Below are positions 7,421 through 12,982 of a DNA stretch of 19,690 nt, in pieces. The notes beneath the pieces are model-generated. The model ran no database searches. It was not told the origin of the DNA and saw nothing but the letters and a program-made list of their open reading frames with translations. The DNA lies in assembly GCA_964487555.1 (NCBI GenBank), contig CAZART010000098.1, positions 1 through 19,690 on the forward strand, read 5' to 3'. The stretch's first letter is position 1. Each line of letters opens with the position of its first letter. Position numbers and translations under genes: made by a program. The DNA is from CAZART01 sp964487555 (GTDB lineage Bacteria; Bacteroidota; Rhodothermia; Rhodothermales; VXPQ01).

Positions 7421-8881
7421 TCAGCCGGTCTCTTCGGCGGAATGATGCACGGCGGCGGCAGCGTCCATGGTGGCCATTTCTCCAAAAGCGGACGCATCCG
7501 GCCAGCGCCACGTTCTCCACCGTCCGCGCGTGAAGTCAGGAAATTCCACCGGGCGGCTTCCGCTTGCGTTCGACTGAAGCGTGAGCTCGATGACTGCGCT
7601 CAGGGCTGCGGCGTCGTACACGTTCATGTCGGTCGCCAATCCCTTATTTAGGCTGTAAATAAGCCGGGCATCTTCCAGGTAGTCCATGGCCCCGTGGCCG
7701 GCATACTGCGTATCCGACTCCTGTACGGCCCGCCACAAGGGGTGTTCGAATTCGTCGTTGTACGATTCGGCCGGATCCCAGCTATGGTTCTCCGAACGAC
7801 CTTCAATGTGGATGCGATCCGGGTAGCCCTGGAACAACCCGCGAGTTCCCTGCAGCATATTGATGCGGCTATAGGGTCGCGGGAGGTTGGTATCGTGGCT
7901 GAGATAGATCGTCTGTCCTCTTTTCGTCTTAAGGAGGCTTACGTTCACATCGCCGAGGGCATAGCTCTCGGCTCGTTTTGGATGACCTGGCGGATAGTTT
8001 TCTTCTGCATAGATGTCGAGTCCGCGCGCGGGACTGCTCATCGAGACGAGATAGTCGAAGGAATTGCCTCTGTTGATGTCCATCGCATTGGCAATTGGCC
8101 CCAGCCCATGTGTCGGATAGAGGTTCGCGTCGTGGCTGATCGACCAATCGCGCCGCCAGAGTCCTTCGCCTTCGTCGGCGAACTTGATGGCTCGGAGATC
8201 GTGGAGATAGCCGCATTCGCCATGCAACACCTCACCAAGGAGACCGCGTCGAACGAGGCTCAACATGAGCATTTCCGGCCGGCCATAATTGACGTTTTCC
8301 ATCATGATGCAGTGTTTGCGATGCTTCTCCGCCGTTTCCACCAGCTCCCAGCATCCGTCGATCGTCGGCGAGGCCGGGACTTCGGTGGCGGCATGCTTGT
8401 CGTTCTCCATGGCGCTCACGCAGACGGGAACGTGCCACTTCCACGGCGTAGCGGTATAGACGAGATCTAGATCCTCTTCCGCACACATGCGCTCGAAATC
8501 TCGATCGCCGCGCGTGTACAGCGTCGGTGCAGGATGACCCGCCTCGGTGATGATCGTAGCGGCGCGTCGGGCGTGCTCGGCTCGAATATCACATACGGCC
8601 GTTACGACGGCGCCGGGTATCTGAACGAGGTTACGCACGTGGACCGTCCCCATCCCTCCCACGCCGACAAAGCCGATGCGAACCCTCTCGATGGGGGGTG
8701 CCGCGAAAAAGTCGTGCGGCCCGTCGCCCAGCCCCGGGCGGCCATTGGCGAAAGCGGGTTTCAGATCGACTCCGATCATCGCGAGGCCGAACCCCGCACC
8801 GCCCAGCCGCACGAAATTGCGCCGGCTTAGACCATCCTTCGATCTTTTCTCGTCCTGGTGACCTGCGCTTCTTGACTTCAT
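7421..8881 (-). CDS. Tat-exported GH109-like protein, paralogue D (most canonical)
   Basis: 486 residues from the ATG at 8881. The frame continues upstream to a TTG at 8956, but a TATAAT-like promoter element lies there, so 8881 is preferred. The Tat signal is LSRRNFVRLGGAGFGLAMIG (residues 18-37) ending near AFA. The NAD site is GFVGVGGMG (70-78). Compared with the alpha-N-acetylgalactosaminidase of Elizabethkingia (GH109), which I recall, it keeps WKWH (147-150), TEVP (166-169), ENVNY (195-199), GYLHDLR, YPTHG (255-259), MDINRGN, HDTNLPRPY (to 337), GHGAMDY and PDFTRGRW. It is therefore the likeliest true NAD-dependent exo-glycosidase in the window, acting in the periplasm. It lies downstream of the symporter gene on the same strand and converges with the M20 gene. 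The exact sugar is unproven. Confidence 0.9.
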   Translation of the reverse strand: MKSRSAGHQDEKRSKDGLSRRNFVRLGGAGFGLAMIGVDLKPAFANGRPGLGDGPHDFFAAPPIERVRIGFVGVGGMGTVHVRNLVQIPGAVVTAVCDIRAEHARRAATIITEAGHPAPTLYTRGDRDFERMCAEEDLDLVYTATPWKWHVPVCVSAMENDKHAATEVPASPTIDGCWELVETAEKHRKHCIMMENVNYGRPEMLMLSLVRRGLLGEVLHGECGYLHDLRAIKFADEGEGLWRRDWSISHDANLYPTHGLGPIANAMDINRGNSFDYLVSMSSPARGLDIYAEENYPPGHPKRAESYALGDVNVSLLKTKRGQTIYLSHDTNLPRPYSRINMLQGTRGLFQGYPDRIHIEGRSENHSWDPAESYNDEFEHPLWRAVQESDTQYAGHGAMDYLEDARLIYSLNKGLATDMNVYDAAALSAVIELTLQSNASGSRPVEFPDFTRGRWRTWRWPDASAFGEMATMDAAAAVHHSAEETG

Positions 8882-8947
8882 CTTTCGGTAACCTCGTGAG
8901 GAATAACTTGCCGTTGGCATATGCCGCCCATTCATTCGAACGTTGAG

Positions 8948-8953
8948 ATTATA
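8948..8953 (-). promoter_or_regulatory. Candidate -10 element for the Tat-exported GH109-like gene
   Basis: On the - strand this reads TATAAT, about 67 bases upstream of ATG 8881, in the only clearly AT-rich stretch of the neighbourhood (8943-9000). No convincing -35 or Bacteroidota -33 element was found at the right distance. A small inverted repeat, ACTTC-GCGT-GAAGT on the - strand (8991-9004), lies between it and the symporter stop and may be a weak transcript boundary. Confidence 0.3.
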
Positions 8954-9027
8954 CAACTAAATGAAAGGAAAAGGAAATTAAACGAAATCAACTTCACGCG
9001 AAGTGCGCTGATTTGTATCCTACACAC

Positions 9028-10812
9028 TCAGGCTTCGAAGGTCAGACGGGGCCAGAGTCTGAAAATGGCAAGCCCCGATATGGCGGCCAGCGCGGAGAAG
9101 AGGAAACCGTAGCCGAAGTTGCTGTACAAAAAGAAGCCTGTGGCGAAGAGGATGCTATAGATGCCGATCGAGCCGATAGCTGCGCTAAGCAGGGCGTACG
9201 GAAGATCTGTTCGTCCTTCGCGCTGAATCGTGATGCCCTGGTCCCGGGCGTCCTCCAGTACGCGCCTCCAACCGGGACCGCCGGGCTGTATCTTGCGATA
9301 AAACTCACGCAGTATGCTCTCATCGGTTGCCGGAGCGAGATAGGCCGCCGCTACCCACGATGCGGTAGTGATCCCAACGCCGATCGCTAATTTTTCCCAG
9401 GCGAGCAGCCCATCGCCCCCGATGAACTGAAAGTACACGGCCACGAAGAAGGAGACGACCATGGCGACGATTTCGGACACCGCGTTAATGCGCCACCAGA
9501 ACCAGCGAAGCAGCAGGAGAAGACCCGTTCCGGCCCCGATCTGAAGGAGCACTTCGAACATCTGCAGCGCATTCTGCAGCAGCAGGGCGAGCCCACAGGA
9601 GACCACCATCAGCACGACGGTCGAGAGCCGGCCGATCCAAACGAGCTGCTTCTCGGAGGCGTCCGGGTTGATGAAGCGATTATAGACGTCGTTGACGACG
9701 ATGGAAGAACCCCAATTGACCTGCGAGGACATCGTCGACATATACGCTGCCGCCAGGGAGGTCACCACAAGGCCCAACAGCCCGGACGGCAAATACGTAA
9801 GCATGGCCGGATATGCCAGATCATTCCGAACGACTTGCTCCGGAATGTGCGGAAAGCGAGACTGCAGCGATGCCAGGTCCGGAAAGATGATCAGCGATGC
9901 CAGTGCGATCAGGATCCATGGCCACGGACGGAGCGCGTAGTGCATTATATTGAAAAGTAGTGTGGCCCCGACGGCGTGCTGCTCATTACGTGCCGAGAGC
10001 ATCCGCTGAACGACGTACCCACCGCCCCCAGGCTCCGCACCCGGGTAGTACGCCGCCCACCATTGTACCGCGATCGGGATGATGAATACCGGCATCATCT
10101 CTCGCCAGGTGAGTTCTTCAAACGATGGCCAGAAAGAGAGATGAGGGACGACGTCGGCATGGTCCAGGAGGGACTGGAGCCCGCCCACTTCCGGCAGATT
10201 GAGAACATACCAGGCGGCGCCGATCGATCCGACCATGGCGAGGACAAACTGGACGAGATCGGTGAGGAGTACGCCCGTAAGTCCTCCGAGCGCGCTGTAG
10301 ATCATCGTCACTCCTGCCGCGACGATTACCGTCTCCAGCGGCGACAGACCCACCATGACGCCGGCGATTTTTATGGCCGCGAGCGTTACCGTGGCCATAA
10401 TCATGATGTTGAAAAATATCCCAAGGTACGCGGCGCGGAAGCCCCGAAGAAAGGCGGCCGGTGCACCGGAGTATCGAATCTCGTAGAATTCAACATCGGT
10501 CAATACGTCCGAACGCCGCCACAACTTCGCATAGAGAAAGACCGTGAGCATCCCGGTGAGAAGGAACGCCCACCACGTCCAGTTGCCGAACGTACCGTTG
10601 CTTCGGACGATATCGGCCACGAGGTTCGGCGTATCGGTCGAGAAGGTAGTGGCGACCATCGAGATGCCCAGCAGCCACCACGGCATGCTTCGCCCTCCGA
10701 GGAAGAAGGTCGAGAAGTTGCGACCGGCCTTGCGAGAAACGACCGTCCCAATAATCAGGGACAGCGCGAAGAAGGCGATCATTATCGTCCAATCGAGGGC
10801 CGATAACTGCAT
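9028..10812 (-). CDS. Sodium:solute symporter, SSS family (SGLT-like)
   Basis: 594 residues, ATG at 10812. The protein is strongly hydrophobic throughout, with about 13-15 membrane segments by eye. The N-terminal signature FFLGGRSMPWWLLGISMVATTFST (residues 36-59, written here without its middle detail) is typical of SSS/SLC5 transporters, and SLAAAYMSTMSSQVNWGSS holds the serine/threonine pair of the predicted sodium site in the eighth helix. IYSALGGLTGVLLTDLVQF is another conserved helix. A hydrophilic segment around IQPGGPGWRRVLEDARDQG lies before the last two helices, as in the larger bacterial members. It imports a small solute with sodium. Lying upstream of paralogue D on the same strand and divergent from a sulfatase, it probably takes up the sugar or sugar acid released by the locus. 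The substrate cannot be read from sequence. Confidence 0.93.
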   Translation of the reverse strand: MQLSALDWTIMIAFFALSLIIGTVVSRKAGRNFSTFFLGGRSMPWWLLGISMVATTFSTDTPNLVADIVRSNGTFGNWTWWAFLLTGMLTVFLYAKLWRRSDVLTDVEFYEIRYSGAPAAFLRGFRAAYLGIFFNIMIMATVTLAAIKIAGVMVGLSPLETVIVAAGVTMIYSALGGLTGVLLTDLVQFVLAMVGSIGAAWYVLNLPEVGGLQSLLDHADVVPHLSFWPSFEELTWREMMPVFIIPIAVQWWAAYYPGAEPGGGGYVVQRMLSARNEQHAVGATLLFNIMHYALRPWPWILIALASLIIFPDLASLQSRFPHIPEQVVRNDLAYPAMLTYLPSGLLGLVVTSLAAAYMSTMSSQVNWGSSIVVNDVYNRFINPDASEKQLVWIGRLSTVVLMVVSCGLALLLQNALQMFEVLLQIGAGTGLLLLLRWFWWRINAVSEIVAMVVSFFVAVYFQFIGGDGLLAWEKLAIGVGITTASWVAAAYLAPATDESILREFYRKIQPGGPGWRRVLEDARDQGITIQREGRTDLPYALLSAAIGSIGIYSILFATGFFLYSNFGYGFLFSALAAISGLAIFRLWPRLTFEA

Positions 10813-10850
10813 GAGGGCGGGAGATGCGTGTGGATGGGAGGGAAGGCGCC

Positions 10851-10881
10851 CATAACTAAGGATGCGAAATCAATTTTGCAA
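10851..10881 (-). promoter_or_regulatory. Candidate Bacteroidota-type promoter for the symporter
   Basis: On the - strand a TTG (10881-10879) is followed 20 bases later by TAGTTATG (10858-10851), close to the Bacteroidota -33 TTG / -7 TAnnTTTG pattern. It would start transcription about 30 bases before ATG 10812. It lies in the 129 bp gap shared with the divergent sulfatase gene. One element of the -7 box departs from consensus, so this is tentative. Confidence 0.3.
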
Positions 10882-10941
10882 CCATCTGGCCCGGGATTCG
10901 AAACTAAACGAAAGCAAGACGGCTTCAGAATCGGGAATGAA

Positions 10942-12429
10942 ATGAACAACCTGCTCCTATACGCTTGCCTCGCCTTTTTCCTTGCCGGGTGCAAAACCGC
11001 GCCCGGCGCGGAGGACCGCTTTCCGACGGCGGAGGACCGCGTGCCCGCGGCGGAAGTGGGACTGCCCTCGGCGGAGGACCGCCCGCCAAACATCATTTTG
11101 ATCATGGCCGACGATCTCGGGTATGGAGAGATCGGGGCGTACGGACAGGAGAAGATCCGAACGCCTCATCTAGATCGTATGGCGGAGGAGGGGATGCGCT
11201 TCTCGCAGTTCTACGCCGGCTCCACCGTATGTGCGCCTTCGCGGAGCGTGCTCCTGACCGGTCAGCACACCGGCCGCACGCCCATTCGCGGCAATAAAGA
11301 AACGATGCCGATCGGGCAGGAGCCGCTGCCGGACGAAGCCGTCACCATTGCGGAGGTCCTGAAGGAGGCCGGCTACGCGACCGGCGCTTTCGGAAAGTGG
11401 GGACTCGGGGGGCCGGAATCGGAAGGCCTTCCGACGCGGCAGGGTTTCGACGCATTCTTCGGCTATCTGTGCCAGCGGCGCGCCCATTTCTATTATCCCG
11501 AATTTCTGTACCGGGATGAGGAGCAGGTGTCGCTTGAAGGCAACGAAGTGATCGACGATCCCGAGCGCCATCCGGGCTCCGGGCCGGCCGTTCGTGCCGC
11601 GGCGTATTCCCACGACATCATTGCCGATGAGGCGCTGCGTTTCATCGACGCGCACCGTGACGAACCGTTCTTTCTCTACGTGCCCTCGACGATCCCACAT
11701 GTTTCGATCGAGGTACCAGCGGAGGCGCTGGAGCCGTATCTCGACCAGGAGGGAAGGAGCATTTTCCCGGAGGAACCCTTCCCCGGAAATCACTATAGCG
11801 CCCAGGAGCGGCCTCATGCGGCGTTCGCCGCCATGATCACACGCCTGGACCGGGAGGTCGGACGCATTATGACGAGATTGGAGGAGCTTGGACTGGCTGA
11901 GAACACGATCGTCCTGTTTACGAGCGACAACGGCCCGAGCGTGGAAGGCGGTGCGGATCCGGAATTTTTTCGTTCGGCCGGCCCGCTGCGTGGTCGGAAG
12001 CGCGACCTCTATGAGGGCGGTATTCGCGTGCCCATGATCGCCTGGGGTCCGGGGCGTGTGCCGGCCGGTGTTGTAAGCGATCAGGTCTGGGCGATGTGGG
12101 ATCTGCTTCCCACGGCGGCGGAGCTGGCGGACACGGAAGCTCCGGCGGATGTGGACGGGATTTCGATGCGCGCTTCGCTTCTAGGAGGCGAGCCGCCGCG
12201 TGAGCACGACCATCTGTACTGGGAGTTCTACGAGCGCGGCTCGGCTCAGGCTGTCCGGAAAGGGGCATGGAAGGCCGTCCGCATCCCAATGTTTACGGGC
12301 GAGATCGAGCTCTACGATCTGAGCCGGGATCCAGGAGAGACGACGGATCTCGCCGCCGAGCACCCCGAGCTTGTGGAGGAGATGCTACGCATCATGGAAG
12401 GCTCGCACACACCGTCGACGCTCTGGTAG
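10942..12429 (+). CDS. Sulfatase (arylsulfatase A-like, S1 family) lipoprotein
   Basis: 495 residues. ATG 10942 was chosen because GGGA lies just upstream and the protein then begins with a lipoprotein signal (MNNLLLYACLAFFLAGC, Cys17, lipobox LAGC). A longer in-frame start at 10828 would put 38 polar residues before it. Residues 23-50 are a seven-residue repeat linker. The sulfatase domain starts at PPNIILIMADDLGYGE with metal-binding Asp57/Asp58; STVCAPSRSVLLTGQHTGR has Cys97 in CxPSR, the residue converted to formylglycine. Further matches are FGKWGLGG, TIPHVS, LFTSDNGPS (metal Asp/Asn) and LRGRKRDLYEGGIRVPMI. It removes sulfate from sugar or aryl esters, probably at the periplasmic or outer-membrane surface. 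The anaerobic maturase or formylglycine enzyme it needs is not in the window. Divergent from the symporter. Confidence 0.93.
   Translation: MNNLLLYACLAFFLAGCKTAPGAEDRFPTAEDRVPAAEVGLPSAEDRPPNIILIMADDLGYGEIGAYGQEKIRTPHLDRMAEEGMRFSQFYAGSTVCAPSRSVLLTGQHTGRTPIRGNKETMPIGQEPLPDEAVTIAEVLKEAGYATGAFGKWGLGGPESEGLPTRQGFDAFFGYLCQRRAHFYYPEFLYRDEEQVSLEGNEVIDDPERHPGSGPAVRAAAYSHDIIADEALRFIDAHRDEPFFLYVPSTIPHVSIEVPAEALEPYLDQEGRSIFPEEPFPGNHYSAQERPHAAFAAMITRLDREVGRIMTRLEELGLAENTIVLFTSDNGPSVEGGADPEFFRSAGPLRGRKRDLYEGGIRVPMIAWGPGRVPAGVVSDQVWAMWDLLPTAAELADTEAPADVDGISMRASLLGGEPPREHDHLYWEFYERGSAQAVRKGAWKAVRIPMFTGEIELYDLSRDPGETTDLAAEHPELVEEMLRIMEGSHTPSTLW
11008..11091 (+). repeat. 21 bp in-frame tandem repeat in the sulfatase linker (four units)
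   Basis: Four consecutive 21 bp units encode AEDRFPT, AEDRVPA, AEVGLPS and AEDRPPN, immediately after the lipoprotein cysteine region. The third unit is the most diverged, and the last runs into the conserved PPN start of the sulfatase domain. The array makes an acidic, proline-spaced stalk between the membrane anchor and the enzyme and could vary in copy number by slippage. Confidence 0.9.
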
Positions 12430-12606
12430 GTGGCGGGTCGGATGTCGTCCCCTTCATCCGTCAAGGATCCGGCTCATCGCGGAGGTGTCTGGCAAGCGCT
12501 GTGGGACTGTTTTTATTTTCGATATTGTGCATACGCTTGCAGATCGTAATACGCCCAGGAGACGTAATTCGCTTTCGCAGATGTAATTCGATGTGCCCAC
12601 GGAGCG

Positions 12607-12624
12607 CGTTCGAGACTGCGAACG
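12607..12624. other. Inverted repeat, 6 bp stem
   Basis: CGTTCG, six bases, then CGAACG: a perfect 6 bp stem with a 6-base loop about 180 bases after the sulfatase stop. No T-run follows, so it is not a standard intrinsic terminator. It may be a protein site or a structure in the sulfatase 3' transcript. Confidence 0.4.
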
Positions 12625-12769
12625 TCGCACGCGGTATTACATCCGTTCGTAAAGTGCCTCGTGAAAGCTAAAAACGGCAGAGAAGTAGCACGCCCACAAA
12701 ACGTACCTACGAATTCTGCCCGGTATTACGAATTCAAAACGGGTATACAAAGCCAATTAAATCGGGCAC

Positions 12770-12802
12770 CCACAGCATTCTGCCAACAAGCTCGTGCTGT
12801 GG
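12770..12802. terminator. Inverted repeat, 8 bp stem, possible transcript end of the kinase/barrel gene
   Basis: CCACAGCA and TGCTGTGG form a perfect 8 bp stem around a 17-base loop. It lies in the 3' flank of both convergent genes, about 180 bases past the stop of the - strand gene. There is no adjacent T-run on either strand, so calling it a terminator is tentative. Confidence 0.3.
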
Positions 12803-12879
12803 TCTCGGGCCGCTATTTTCAGGAATCGATCCGAATATGGGGCTCATTCAGATTCCAACCGCGTCGAAAAGGGACGACG

Positions 12880-12943
12880 GCGAGCCGCTGGTGTCATTCT
12901 ACACGTCGCCGGCGAGCCGGTGGTGTCGTTCTACACGTCGCCG
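12880..12943 (+). repeat. 32 bp direct repeat, two adjacent copies
   Basis: Two head-to-tail 32 bp copies, 12880-12911 and 12912-12943, differ at two positions (30 of 32 identical). Each begins GCGAGCCG and ends CACGTCGCCG. They lie just past the 3' end of the kinase/barrel gene on the opposite strand. No open frame there looks real. Confidence 0.9.
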
Positions 12944-12982
12944 ACGACGCCCGCATGCGTCGGCGTGACCGGTTCGCCCGGC

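Larger units (their letters stand above)
12430..12982. other. 553 bp gene-poor gap between the sulfatase and the kinase/barrel gene
   Basis: No convincing gene is seen. The open frames here (for example 12661-13050 on +) have no domain, signal or codon character like the real genes. The stretch is more AT-rich in 12500-12780 than its surroundings and contains repeated GTAATT/GAATTC-like words, two hairpins and a 32 bp direct duplication, listed separately. It is the shared 3' flank of two convergent genes. Confidence 0.6.

Noticed and set aside
7694..8470. 258-residue open frame on the + strand
   Set aside because: Antisense to the canonical GH109-like gene, which has full family motifs on the other strand.
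9976..10806. 276-residue open frame on the + strand
   Set aside because: It is the mirror of the symporter gene, very rich in Arg/Asp/Glu as antisense frames of membrane proteins are, with no family resemblance.
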